Part shown: positions 1 through 8,987 of the stretch, piece after piece
Layout: each line of letters starts with the position of its first letter
Numbering within the stretch: position 1 is the stretch's first letter
Assembly (NCBI GenBank): GCA_012033205.1
Contig: JAAUSO010000002.1
Location: 1-64,000 of the forward strand
DNA from: Richelia sp. SL_2_1
GTDB lineage: Bacteria > Cyanobacteriota > Cyanobacteriia > Cyanobacteriales > Nostocaceae
Length of the DNA: 64,000 nt
Direction: 5' to 3'
Position numbers and translations under genes: made by a program
The notes under the pieces: generated by a model
The model's input: the letters and a program-made list of their open reading frames with translations, nothing else
Told to the model about the DNA's origin: nothing
The model's database searches: none

Positions 1-6
1 GTTGCT

Positions 7-42
7 AACCGGCTGTTTCCTTTGTGAAGCAGTCGGTTTTAA
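7..42 (+). terminator. Rho-independent terminator of the gene to the left
   Basis: An imperfect hairpin (AACCGGCTG ... CAGTCGGTTTT) ends in a T-rich stretch at the left edge. The gene it would serve lies outside the window, so its strand is assumed. Confidence 0.5.
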
Positions 43-50
43 TTAATGAA

Positions 51-88
51 ATTGGTAATGGGTAATGGGTGATTGGGAATTGGTAAAT
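51..88. repeat. STRR-like repeat of GGTAATG/TTGGTAA type
   Basis: Degenerate tandem 7-mers (ATTGGTAATGGGTAATGGG...) lie in the spacer before folC. The same family recurs at 1495-1537, 10136-10199, 32575-32619 and 43118-43152. Confidence 0.7.
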
Positions 89-233
89 TAAATTTTAACC
101 GAATGGTACGCTTGTTAAGAGTAAAAACATACCCAGGCTTGTTTTGAGGTTCTGCCTGGGAACGAGTCATTACAAGAATGGAAGCTAAACAAGCCTGGGA
201 TTCAGCTTTAACCTTCAACCTTTGACCTTTATC

Positions 234-1496
234 ATGGATATAGACTCTTTACTACAGCCCTACAAACGTTTTGGCGTTCATTTGGGTTTGGAACGTATTT
301 ACAAGCTTTTGGCAAATCTAGGTAATCCACACCATCGAGTTGCAGTAGTTCACGTTGCTGGTACGAATGGTAAAGGTTCTGTTTGTGCTTATCTATCTTC
401 GGTTTTTACTGAGGCTGGATACCGTACAGGACGTTATACTTCGCCTCATTTGGTTGATTGGACGGAGCGAATTTGTTTTAATGAACAACAAGTTACGACT
501 GAGGAACTTGCTAATTTATTGCTGCAAGTTCAACAATCTATAGACTCTCAAGATGAATCACCGACTCAGTTTGAAGTCTTTACTGCCGCAGCTTGGCTGT
601 ATTTTGCTCAAAAACAAGTTGATCTGGCAGTGGTAGAAGTTGGGTTGGGAGGACGCTTAGATGCTACCAACGTTTGTGAAAAACCTGTAGTGACAATTAT
701 TACTTCTATTAGTCGCGACCATTGTCAACAATTAGGTTCTACTATTACTGCGATCGCAACAGAAAAAGCAGGTATTCTCAAATCTGGATGTGCGGTAGTT
801 ATGGGAGAATTACCCCCAGAAGCAGAAATTGTTGTTTGCGATCGCGCAAGTTTATTACAATGTCCAATAATTAAACCCCAGCCAGCACGAGAACTTGGCA
901 ATGGTTGGGTTGAGGTGGAAGCTGCTACCAAGCCTATAAAATACTTTCTACCGCTACAAGGAAGCATACAATTAAAGAATTCGGCTTTAGCGATAGCTGC
1001 TGTAAAAATTCTCCAAGAGCAGGGTTGGCAAATATCTGAGAAAGCGATTATTGAGGGTATAGCAAAAACAAAGTGGTTGGGAAGGATGCAGTGGACTACT
1101 TGGAACAATCATAAGTTATTGCTTGATGGCGCTCATAACCCAGCCGCAGCGTCTGCTCTACGAAATTATGTCGATACGTTAGTTACTCAGTTAAATCAAT
1201 CCCAAGTTAGCGTTACTTGGGTGATGGGAATGCTTTCTACTAAGGAACACGATGAAATTTTCAAAACTTTATTACGAGCGAATGACGAATTACATTTGGT
1301 TCCTGTACCCGATCATAGTTCTGCTGTACCAAGTGAGTTGGCAAAACTAGCTTTAGATATTTGTCCGCAATTAAGTTCATGTAATACTTATGCGGATTTG
1401 TCATCAGCACTTTCCACGGTTTTTAAAACAAATAATAATTTGGTTGTTTTGTGCGGTTCCCTTTATTTAATCGGAAATTTTTTGCAAAATGGCTAG
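234..1496 (+). CDS. folC: Bifunctional dihydrofolate/folylpolyglutamate synthase
   Basis: FolC adds glutamate to dihydropteroate and to tetrahydrofolates, using ATP, in the cytoplasm. The Mur-ligase-like P-loop HVAGTNGKGSV lies near residues 40-50. LGGRLDATN and the LLDGAHNPAAAS motif of the C-terminal domain follow. The protein has 420 residues, normal for FolC. I take the ATG at 234; the reading frame stays open to a TTG at 222, but that TTG lies in a CCTTTGACCTTT repeat-like tract. The stop codon TAG is directly followed by a GGTAATT repeat run. No operon partner is visible. Confidence 0.95.
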   Translation: MDIDSLLQPYKRFGVHLGLERIYKLLANLGNPHHRVAVVHVAGTNGKGSVCAYLSSVFTEAGYRTGRYTSPHLVDWTERICFNEQQVTTEELANLLLQVQQSIDSQDESPTQFEVFTAAAWLYFAQKQVDLAVVEVGLGGRLDATNVCEKPVVTIITSISRDHCQQLGSTITAIATEKAGILKSGCAVVMGELPPEAEIVVCDRASLLQCPIIKPQPARELGNGWVEVEAATKPIKYFLPLQGSIQLKNSALAIAAVKILQEQGWQISEKAIIEGIAKTKWLGRMQWTTWNNHKLLLDGAHNPAAASALRNYVDTLVTQLNQSQVSVTWVMGMLSTKEHDEIFKTLLRANDELHLVPVPDHSSAVPSELAKLALDICPQLSSCNTYADLSSALSTVFKTNNNLVVLCGSLYLIGNFLQNG

Positions 1497-1537
1497 GTAA
1501 TTGGTAATTGGTAATTGGTAATTGGTAATTGGTAATC
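1495..1537. repeat. TTGGTAA tandem heptamer repeat
   Basis: About six copies of TTGGTAA start at the folC stop codon (TAGGTAATTGGTAATTGG...). The repeat contributes to the stop-codon pattern described in the findings. Confidence 0.9.
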
Positions 1538-1623
1538 CGCTCTCATTACAAGGCTCTGCCTTGCGTTAAATCTTGAGGCAGAGTTTCACACCGGAGTTCT
1601 CAGTCTCCGCCTGGAAACCACTC

Positions 1624-1762
1624 AACTAGTACTCCGCCACATTAATTCTGTGGGCTACTACCTTAGTCCTATTTATAGGACTTTTGCTATGAGACAGGGA
1701 CTTGCAGTCTAAGAGCGGATTAGATACACATCCCGCTTTCTTAATGTGGTGGATTACTAATT
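1624..1762. repeat. 139-bp palindromic element (MITE-like or structured RNA)
   Basis: A 22-nt arm at 1624-1645 is matched, with three differences, by the reverse complement of 1741-1762. Inside is a perfect hairpin at 1665-1682 (AGTCCT-ATTTAT-AGGACT) and further G/C-rich segments. No ORF is present. It could be a miniature inverted-repeat element, an end remnant of an insertion sequence, or a folded RNA; I do not recognise a known family. Confidence 0.5.
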
Positions 1763-2592
1763 CGTAGAATTACTTAGCTTCCCATCAATTGATAAAAAAT
1801 TGTAAACAAATTATTTTACTCGCTCTATTTTTTTTAATTACTTAATAATCAGTTTGGGTAAGTTAGCGATAGTTATTCCGAGAAATTACTAACATATTCA
1901 CAATATCTATTTGAAAATTTCATAATTAGAAAGCTCCCTAGTCAAACATACTTACTAAATATTTGCTTGAAACTTTGCGGCATATTTATTAATCCAGTAT
2001 AAGCACCGAGTACATTTATGATACATAATTGCTTTAATTAATCGGTGTTATAACTAATTAATTGGATGATAATCTTTGCTCTGTCAGGGATTTTACCTTG
2101 TTAAAGAGTAGCTTGCTTTAATGATGTTGTTTACAAATGATAGTGGCATCTGTACTCAAGTATCTGTTAAAATTCTGTTCTAGGTTAATTTTAGATTGGG
2201 TTTGTCAAATTCATCTGTAATGAGACTGAAAAACTAGCTGTTAAATAATGGTTGAGTTGATAAAATGACTGTTAATCTATAACTTTTCAACTGAATAATT
2301 ATTTGAATTTGGTTAAAAAAAAGTGAAGGAAGTTATCAAAAATTAGCTGTAATCTCGAATCCGTTATTGATTTTAAATGTTTGAACAAAGAATAAATATG
2401 AAGAACCATAGAAAACAAACTTGATCAAAAATAGGGATGAGAGAAAATATGCATATTTTTTTAACTTAACAACTTAATTTGACAACTAAACTTAGCAACT
2501 AAATTTAACAACTAAATTTATTAGCCAATATCAAGAGCAGTTTTTAGTTAACATTTGGATTTTTATTTTTTAGTATTCCTACGGGCAAAACA
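1763..2592. other. Long AT-rich spacer upstream of pilM
   Basis: No convincing ORF, tRNA or known RNA was found in these 830 bases. At 2460-2523 there is a degenerate tandem array of units like ACAACTAAATTTA. The promoter of the pil operon should lie here but I could not place it with confidence. Confidence 0.5.
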
Positions 2593-3699
2593 GTGGTTAA
2601 AGGCTTAAGTGGTCTGTTTGGTAAATCTAAAACTAGGGTTGGCATCGAGCTTGCACCGCAACGGGTAAATGTAGCCCAGTTACGCAAGCACCGCCAAGGT
2701 TTGAAGTTGGATGTTTTAACATCAGTGCCGGTTCCGGAAGGTATTTTTGTTGATGGTCAAATAGTAGATCCACCAACAATGGCACAACTCATCCAAGAGG
2801 CACTTTCAGCAAGCAAAATTAAAGCGAGTCGGGTTGCGACTGCGGTACCGGGACGAGAATCGATTGTGCGACTGATTCCGGTACCGGCAGAATTGGACGA
2901 TAAAGAATTACGAGAAATGGTGCTAAATCATGAAGCTGGTTTATATCTGCCCTATCCCCGTGAAGAAGCAGATGTAGACTATCAAAAGCTCGGCTATTTT
3001 GTAGATGAGGATGGCATCGAAAAAGTACAGGTACTTTTAGTTGCAACCCGTAAAGAAGTTATCGATACTTACGTAAGTACATTTCAACAGGCTGGATTGG
3101 AGGTTGATGTTTTAGAAATTAGTAGTTTTTCTCTAATTCGGACAATCCGCGACCAACTACGGCAGTTTGGACCACAAGAAGCGGTGGTACTAGTAGATAT
3201 TGAATTTGACAGTACGGAAATTGCGATCGTTGTTAACGGAGTCCCCCAGTTTTCTCGTACAGTTCCTATTGGAACACAGCAAATGCAAGCTGCCCTGTCT
3301 AGGGCAATGAATTTACCTGCATCTAGAGATATGGAACTATTGGAGGGAATGACTATTCCAGCGGCGACTATGGAAGGTGGAAGAACAGGTGTTACTGAGG
3401 TCAATCCTGGCATGGCAGCCATGTTGAGAGTATTAGGTGAACTTACCGATGAACTGCGTCGTTCCATCGATTTTTACTTGAATCAGAGTGAAAATTTGGA
3501 GATAGCGCAGATATTACTTGCAGGTCCCGGAGGTGGGCTTATACAGCTAGATGAGTTTTTTACACAACGGCTGAGTTTACCAACTACTCAAATAGACCCC
3601 GTACAGGCTTTGTCCTTGCAGGTAGACGATGAAGATTATCCCTTCATACAGCGTCCTGGTTTAGGGACAGTATTAGGGTTAGGAATGCGCGAGGTTTAA
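2593..3699 (+). CDS. pilM: Type IV pilus assembly ATPase-like protein PilM
   Basis: PilM is the cytoplasmic, actin-fold member of the type IV pilus alignment complex. It binds the short N-terminal tail of PilN and so links the cytoplasmic machinery to PilN-PilO. The 368-residue protein has the usual PilM/SHS2 layout: KTRVGIELAPQRVNVAQL at the N-terminus, an internal VLVDIEFDSTEIAIVVNG phosphate-binding-like segment, and LLAGPGGG near the end. The start is GTG and no ATG is available nearby. It is the first gene of pilM-pilN-pilO-pilQ and ends 5 nt before pilN. In cyanobacteria these genes serve pili used in motility and DNA uptake. Confidence 0.93.
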   Translation: MVKGLSGLFGKSKTRVGIELAPQRVNVAQLRKHRQGLKLDVLTSVPVPEGIFVDGQIVDPPTMAQLIQEALSASKIKASRVATAVPGRESIVRLIPVPAELDDKELREMVLNHEAGLYLPYPREEADVDYQKLGYFVDEDGIEKVQVLLVATRKEVIDTYVSTFQQAGLEVDVLEISSFSLIRTIRDQLRQFGPQEAVVLVDIEFDSTEIAIVVNGVPQFSRTVPIGTQQMQAALSRAMNLPASRDMELLEGMTIPAATMEGGRTGVTEVNPGMAAMLRVLGELTDELRRSIDFYLNQSENLEIAQILLAGPGGGLIQLDEFFTQRLSLPTTQIDPVQALSLQVDDEDYPFIQRPGLGTVLGLGMREV

Positions 3700-3704
3700 A
3701 TAAA

Positions 3705-4472
3705 ATGTATAGCTTAGATATTAATTTTCTCAAAGACCGTGCAAGTACTCAGAAACAAAGTGGTGGTGAGATAAAGAATAAGCCTACATTACCTGCTGGA
3801 AGTAAGACACCGATTTTTATTGGTGTTGCGGTAGCTGTATTTTTTCCCGCTTTGTTAGGAACAGCTTTGTGGTTTGTCCAAGGACAAAATGCCAGTATCG
3901 ATGAGAAGATTGTGGTTTTAGAGCAAGAAAATCAACAATTAGAAGCGAAACTAGGTGACATCAAGCAGATAACAGCGGAAACAGACGCAATTAAAACCGA
4001 AACTCAAGCCTTAGTTACTGTCTTTGACCAGATTCGACCTTGGTCAGCAATGTTACAAGTAGTGCGCGATCGCATTCCTGCCAGTGTACGAATTGAGAGC
4101 GTCAAGCAAACTGCACCAGAAACTGTAGCAGAAGGTCAGTCAACATCAAATTCTGCCGGAGGAATAGAAATCAGCGGTTCTGCTCGGTCGTTTGATGATG
4201 TCAATGACTTCTTACTTTCCTTGCAACAGTCTCGATTTTTTAAATCAGGAGAAGGAAAAATCGTCACAGCAGAATTGACTGATTCTCCCATACCTCAAGG
4301 GCTTCCAGAAGGAGTAACAGTAAAAGTTCCTCCAATAGTTAAATACACCATTGTATCCCAGTTGAGCGAAGTTCCAGCTTCCGAATTAATGCGGGAATTA
4401 GAACAAAAAGGCACAGTAGGGTTAGTCGCAAGAATTCGCAGTTTGCAAAGAACGGGAGTCTTTCAAAAATGA
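3705..4472 (+). CDS. pilN: Type IV pilus assembly protein PilN
   Basis: PilN is a single-pass inner-membrane protein that forms a heterodimer with PilO. The N-terminus MYSLDINFLKDR matches the conserved PilM-binding tail. A transmembrane segment lies near residues 35-57, followed by a coiled coil (about 65-95) and a periplasmic ferredoxin-like domain. The length of 255 residues is normal. It starts 5 nt after pilM and its last codon overlaps the pilO ATG by 4 nt (ATGA), which suggests translational coupling. Confidence 0.92.
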   Translation: MYSLDINFLKDRASTQKQSGGEIKNKPTLPAGSKTPIFIGVAVAVFFPALLGTALWFVQGQNASIDEKIVVLEQENQQLEAKLGDIKQITAETDAIKTETQALVTVFDQIRPWSAMLQVVRDRIPASVRIESVKQTAPETVAEGQSTSNSAGGIEISGSARSFDDVNDFLLSLQQSRFFKSGEGKIVTAELTDSPIPQGLPEGVTVKVPPIVKYTIVSQLSEVPASELMRELEQKGTVGLVARIRSLQRTGVFQK

Positions 4473-5217
4473 CCTTTAGCGATGAAATGAATTTTGAAGG
4501 TGGAGGAGAGTTTGAAGAATCTTCAGCTTATCCTGTGATATTTGGGATTACTTTTACCCCAATAATTAGCGGTATTTTAATTGGAGTATTAGGAATTGCT
4601 GGAGCGACTTATATGCTCTTAAACTTTGTCATGCCAGCCTGGGAAAACTTTGGAGAAAAACAAAATAAACAACAAGAATTAGAATCACAAATTGAGCAAA
4701 AAAAATCTAGTTTACAAAATATCGACAAAATAAAAGCAGAATTAGCCCAAGCCAAAACACAACAATCTCAAGTATTAGCTGTATTTGCTAACGAAAAGAC
4801 ATTAAATACTTTATTAATAGATTTAAATCGTTTAGTAGAAGCAGGAAATGCTCAATTAAGTAGCAATTCAGTCAAAGCCAAATTACAGAAATTTGCACCA
4901 TCTTCTGAAGGAACACAACCAGTAATGATGGTTCATTAGGAACATTAGTTGACGGAAAACTTAAACGTAACAGTACCGAAATTGCTATTAGTGGTACCTA
5001 CGAACAAACCCAATCAATTCTTCGGAACATAGAACGTTTGCAGCCATTATTGTTAGTTAAAGATTATCAATCAACATTGCAACCCGAAGTTATCGAAGAA
5101 GGAAAACCACGTCGAACCGGACCGACACCAATCACAACAACATTCAAATTAGAAGCCTTAGTTCCAATGAATCCTCAAGAAGTTGCTGCTGCGGCTAAAA
5201 AAGAAGAACCACAGTAA
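4469..5217 (+). pseudogene. pilO: PilO, interrupted by one frameshift
   Basis: PilO pairs with PilN in the periplasm to align the secretin with the motor. The first frame (4469-4939) has a transmembrane helix (about residues 30-55) and a coiled coil, then stops after TQPVMMVH. The homologous C-terminal half follows in another frame from about 4924 (NDGSLGTLVDGKLKR...) to the TAA at 5215-5217. It contains TEIAISGTYEQTQSILRNIERL, typical of the PilO C-terminal domain. Adding one base near 4923 would restore a protein of about 249 residues. This is either a sequencing error or a recent inactivation; the intact neighbours favour an error or very recent change. Confidence 0.85.
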
Positions 5218-5219
5218 AA

Positions 5220-5333
5220 AGTTGACAGTTGACAGTTGACAGTTGACAGTTAACCTCTGACCTTTAACCTTTAACCTTTGACCTTTAACCTTTAACCTTT
5301 AACCTTTGACCTTTAACCTTTAACCTTTGACCT
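5220..5333. repeat. Tandem STRR block: TTGACAG then TAACCTT/TGACCTT heptamers
   Basis: About 16 consecutive 7-mers fill the gap between pilO and pilQ, first GTTGACA units, then AACCTTT/GACCTTT units. The array separates pilQ from the rest of the operon by about 140 nt. Confidence 0.95.
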
Positions 5334-5354
5334 ATTTAAAGTGAGGAATGAACT

Positions 5355-7814
5355 GTGAAACAAATTTACGGTAATAGTTTTATCTTTGGAACCGCTGTCT
5401 CTATATTGTTAGTAAGTCAGCCAGTTTGGGCGCAATCAGCTACTAAAATTACTGGAGTCAAACTAGATCCAGTTGACGGTGGTGTAAATCTGGTTTTAAA
5501 AACTTCTGATGGCTCTCGTCCTCAAGTTTTTACTACTAAAAGAGGTAACACTTTAGTCGCTGATATCATCAACACTCAGTTGCTCATACCACAAGGTAGT
5601 AACTTTCGTCAAGATAATCCCACCGATGGTATTGCTTCCGTTTCCATCGGTCAACTTGATGCCAATAGCGTCCGGGTGGTGATAACTGGAACGGGTAACG
5701 CTCCCGAAACCAAGCCTGTAATGCGAAACCAAAACGGACTTACCTTTGCTTTGATGCCGGGAACGAGTACCGCATCTGATGAATCGCAATCGATAGAATT
5801 TCAACCCCCACAAAATAATCGAATAGCCCAATCAGCACCTGCACCCAACCCCCAAGTTAACCTTGAGTCTACCCCTGCACCACCAGCAGGTCCCGGTCAA
5901 TCGATGAATCAGGCTCCTCCATTCTTACCCAGAGCCGTTGCTCCCCCGGTGGGAGATATTGCGGTATCTAATACCGATGCTTCACCCAGCGTCATCGATT
6001 TAGGAACTGAACAGCGTGTACCTCGTTTGGTGTTGAGAGATGCACCAGTACGCGAAGTTTTGTCGCTGTTGGCACGAGCTGCGAATTTAAATTTGGCTTA
6101 TACCGCTGGTGGTGCAAAAGCTGAAGGAGGAGGCGAAGGTGCTGCTGCTGCGGCGGGTGGAGTCGATGGACCGACAATTTCTTTGGATATTGAAAACGAG
6201 CCAGTGCAAGATGTATTTAACTACGTCTTGCGTTTGAGTGGATTAGAAGCGAATCGTAGCGGCAGGACTATTTTTGTCGGTACAAACTTACCTAATTCCA
6301 CCCGTGATACCGTAATGCGGAATATGCGACTCAATCAGGTTTCCGTTGGTGTCGCTCTTAACTTTTTGGTTGGATTAGGTGCGGAAACTGCCGTGAGTCG
6401 GGAACGTCAGGTTACTAACGTTAGTGCGGTACCTGTAGGTCAAGGAGCCGCTCCAATTACCCAGACACAGACCACTACAGAAACTAAAGTAGAAACTCAA
6501 CGGATTGATTTTAAAGACTCTGCACCTTTACTCAGAGGTTTACAAGCATTAGGAGACGAGCGGACTAATTCTGTTACCTTAATCGGCGACCCTAAAACAA
6601 TAGAGATGGCTATGGCTCAGCTAACTCAGCTTGATATTCGCCGTCGTCAAGTAGCAGTTAACGTCAAGATTGTTGATGTCAACTTGTTGAAAACCAAAGA
6701 TTTTAAAACTAGCTTCTCTTTTGGAGTCGCTGACAACTTTTTTAGCGTTGATGGTGGTCAAGCAACTGCAAATACTGGTGGTGTAAATCCACCTTCTTCG
6801 GCACAAGCTCGTAACAGCCTTGTGAGTCCAACAATTGTTGGCAACCCTTATGCAGATGCGAATACTTTCATAGATATAAACAACTCGGTTGGTCCTGTTC
6901 CAAATACTGGAATAGATGAAAGAAGAATTACTTTAGACAACGCAAATGGTCAAGGCTTTTTAAATGAAAGGCAAGGAGAGGATCTACGATTTTTACAGCG
7001 TAGAGCAGGAGTTTCAGGGAATCCATTTAACACTGGTATCACTGAAATTACAGATGGAGAACCAAATATCTTTACAACAACTATTGAGCAAGACGAAAAC
7101 GGTAAAATTACACGTACAACACAAGTTGAACAAGGAACTCGCGGAACAGTAACATCTGCACTTCCAAGTCTATTCCAGTTTCCTAAGCGATTTCTTGCTT
7201 CTTTACAAACTCAAGTTACCAACGGTAATGCCAAGATATTGACTGACCCAACCTTAATTGTGCAAGAAGGTCAGGAAGCTAGAGTTGATTTAACTCAGGA
7301 AGTAGTTGGAAACATTGAAAGTACATTTGTTGATACTGCTGGTGGCTCAAGAGAAGTTAGAAAAGCTGGTAAAGAAAAAGTAGGTCTAACTGTAGGAGTC
7401 AAGATCGAACGCATTGACGATAATGGTTTTGTTTCTTTATCAGTAGCTCCTTCTGTTAAAGCACCAGCAGGTCAACAGGATACAGGACAAGGATTTGTAA
7501 CTTTAATTTCTGAGCGTTCTCTTCAATCTGGCTTGGTTCGGATGCGCGATGGTCAGACGTTAATTCTGAGCGGTATTATTCAAGAATCCGACCGGGTAAC
7601 TGTTTCTAAAACTCCTATTTTGGGCGATATTCCTATTATCGGTTCGCTCTTTAGAAGCACAAACAAGAATAACCAGCGTAATGAGGTAGTTGTATTACTA
7701 ACACCTCAAGTTATGGATGATTCGCAAAATTCTTCTTACGGCTACAATTACAAACCTAGTCCAGAAGTACGCAGAATGTTGCAGAATGGCGGGTTGAAGT
7801 TGCCTCAGAATTAA
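5355..7814 (+). CDS. pilQ: Type IV pilus secretin PilQ
   Basis: PilQ forms the outer-membrane ring through which the pilus passes. The 819-residue protein starts with a cleavable signal peptide (to about PVWAQS) and an AMIN domain (about 30-130), which in this family binds peptidoglycan. A proline-rich linker, an STN/N0 domain (about 220-310), secretin N domains and the C-terminal secretin barrel follow. The barrel has the conserved end ILGDIPIIGSLFRS and VVVLLTPQVM. The start is GTG at 5355. It lies downstream of pilMNO but behind a repeat array, so it may have its own promoter. Confidence 0.94.
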   Translation: MKQIYGNSFIFGTAVSILLVSQPVWAQSATKITGVKLDPVDGGVNLVLKTSDGSRPQVFTTKRGNTLVADIINTQLLIPQGSNFRQDNPTDGIASVSIGQLDANSVRVVITGTGNAPETKPVMRNQNGLTFALMPGTSTASDESQSIEFQPPQNNRIAQSAPAPNPQVNLESTPAPPAGPGQSMNQAPPFLPRAVAPPVGDIAVSNTDASPSVIDLGTEQRVPRLVLRDAPVREVLSLLARAANLNLAYTAGGAKAEGGGEGAAAAAGGVDGPTISLDIENEPVQDVFNYVLRLSGLEANRSGRTIFVGTNLPNSTRDTVMRNMRLNQVSVGVALNFLVGLGAETAVSRERQVTNVSAVPVGQGAAPITQTQTTTETKVETQRIDFKDSAPLLRGLQALGDERTNSVTLIGDPKTIEMAMAQLTQLDIRRRQVAVNVKIVDVNLLKTKDFKTSFSFGVADNFFSVDGGQATANTGGVNPPSSAQARNSLVSPTIVGNPYADANTFIDINNSVGPVPNTGIDERRITLDNANGQGFLNERQGEDLRFLQRRAGVSGNPFNTGITEITDGEPNIFTTTIEQDENGKITRTTQVEQGTRGTVTSALPSLFQFPKRFLASLQTQVTNGNAKILTDPTLIVQEGQEARVDLTQEVVGNIESTFVDTAGGSREVRKAGKEKVGLTVGVKIERIDDNGFVSLSVAPSVKAPAGQQDTGQGFVTLISERSLQSGLVRMRDGQTLILSGIIQESDRVTVSKTPILGDIPIIGSLFRSTNKNNQRNEVVVLLTPQVMDDSQNSSYGYNYKPSPEVRRMLQNGGLKLPQN

Positions 7815-7842
7815 ATTAATTTGTTAAAAATCCCAAATCTAT

Positions 7843-7869
7843 GTAGAGACGTAGCACTGCTACGTCTCC
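7843..7869. repeat. Dispersed GAGACGTAGCA palindrome, copy 1
   Basis: GTAGAGACGTAGCA and TGCTACGTCTCC form a near-perfect palindrome. Other copies lie at 8010-8036, 10093-10118 (decayed), 51708-51735 and 56891-56950 (tandem). Confidence 0.85.
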
Positions 7870-7906
7870 ATCCGTTTGCGGACAAACCAGTGTTTATCTT
7901 AAGTTA

Positions 7907-7939
7907 AGAAGTCGGATTTTTTAGAAAAACCCGACTTCT
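7907..7939. repeat. Dispersed AGAAGTCGGGTTTTT palindrome, copy 1
   Basis: AGAAGTCGGATTTTT is followed after a short loop by AAAAACCCGACTTCT. It sits 90 nt after pilQ and could act as a transcription terminator. The family also occurs at 11722-11785, 21644-21707, 35728-35820, 44284-44347 and 47286-47318. Confidence 0.85.
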
Positions 7940-8673
7940 GTTGATTTGATTAATCTTTTTTATACAAAATTTTTGATGTACGGGGCTTTTGCGTTATTCC
8001 CCAAGATATGGAGACGTAGCACTGCTACGTCTCTACATGACGAAAAATACCATTAAAAACAAATTTTGCTGCCGAATTGCGTTCACGTAGTGTAAGCGAA
8101 GCGATCGCAAAATATCAAATCAACACACAACTTTACAAAAGTTATAACTAAAAGTTTACTTTTTTAATTAATTAGATAAAAAATTTAAAATTTTAATTGA
8201 TCAGAAATTAAGAGAAAAAAGGAAAAATATGTGTAAACAAAAAAATCATTGTAATTAGCTTCTGAGAAAAACATTTGTTCTCTGTATTGCCTCTAAAATC
8301 TTGTTTTTGGCTATTTATCCTCCCAGCTTTACTCCCCCTATTGCTAGCCATAGTTTTTTCGGCTGTTACCCCTTAAACACAGCATCCCAACTGAACATTT
8401 GTAGCTTTGAGCAGAATGTTTTGAGTGCAAAAAATCCGCTTTGGATATGAAAAATCCTGAAAACTATATAAAATAATCGTTTTATGTATCCACTTAGGGC
8501 TACAACACCTTAGAATGATTCATTGAAAAGTCTAGCTGATGGGAGTTACGGCGGTTTTAAGCATAAATACTCAAAAAGCAGGACTTTTAACAATCTCCTT
8601 TCAAAGGATGCAAGCAAGGATACATCAGGGGTGTCTGCACCCAAACGCACAGTAAACCGACACGGAGTTTGAC
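7940..8673. other. Spacer upstream of the HU gene
   Basis: This stretch holds a second GAGACGTAGCA palindrome (8010-8036) and a HIP1 octamer near 8101, but no supported ORF or RNA. A GGAG-type ribosome binding site lies just before the HU start. The region is long enough for a regulated promoter, but I saw no operator I would defend. Confidence 0.45.
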
Positions 8674-8958
8674 ATGAATAAAGGTGAATTAGTTGATGCT
8701 GTATCTGAAAAGGCTAGCGTCACCAAAAAGCAAGCCGACGCAGTTTTAAGCGCTGCTTTAGAGACTATCGTTGAAGCCGTTTCTTCGGGCGATAAAGTGA
8801 CGCTAGTAGGATTCGGTTCTTTTGAATCTCGCGAGCGTAAAGCACGGGAAGGACGCAACCCCAAAACTAATGAGAAAATGGAAATTCCAGCAACGAAGGT
8901 TCCTGCTTTCTCTGCTGGTAAACTCTTTAGAGAAAGAGTTGCTCCCCCAAAAGAGTAA
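8674..8958 (+). CDS. hup: Histone-like DNA-binding protein HU
   Basis: HU is a homodimeric, sequence-independent DNA-bending nucleoid protein. The 94-residue protein starts MNKGELVDAVSEKASVTKKQAD. It carries the family signature VGFGSFESRERKAREGRNPKT, whose beta arm inserts into the minor groove. The start ATG has a GGAG-type site upstream. In Anabaena the HU gene (hanA) is needed for heterocyst development; whether this copy is its orthologue cannot be told from the sequence alone. The cobD-like gene follows after 29 nt. Confidence 0.96.
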   Translation: MNKGELVDAVSEKASVTKKQADAVLSAALETIVEAVSSGDKVTLVGFGSFESRERKAREGRNPKTNEKMEIPATKVPAFSAGKLFRERVAPPKE

Positions 8959-8987
8959 ACTTTCTTGAGTTCCTAAACCTTTTTTTG

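Noticed and set aside
725-1108. Minus-strand ORF within folC
   Set aside because: It is a shadow of the folC coding frame and has no motif.
1600-1764. tRNA or tmRNA in the folC-pilM spacer
   Set aside because: No T-loop GGTTCGAATCC-like sequence, acceptor stem or resume codon was found.
5220-5333. Possible CRISPR array from tandem repeats
   Set aside because: The units are 7-mers without unique spacers, and no cas gene is near. The same holds for the other heptamer arrays.
8985-8987. TTG start for the CobD-like gene
   Set aside because: An ATG follows directly at 8988.
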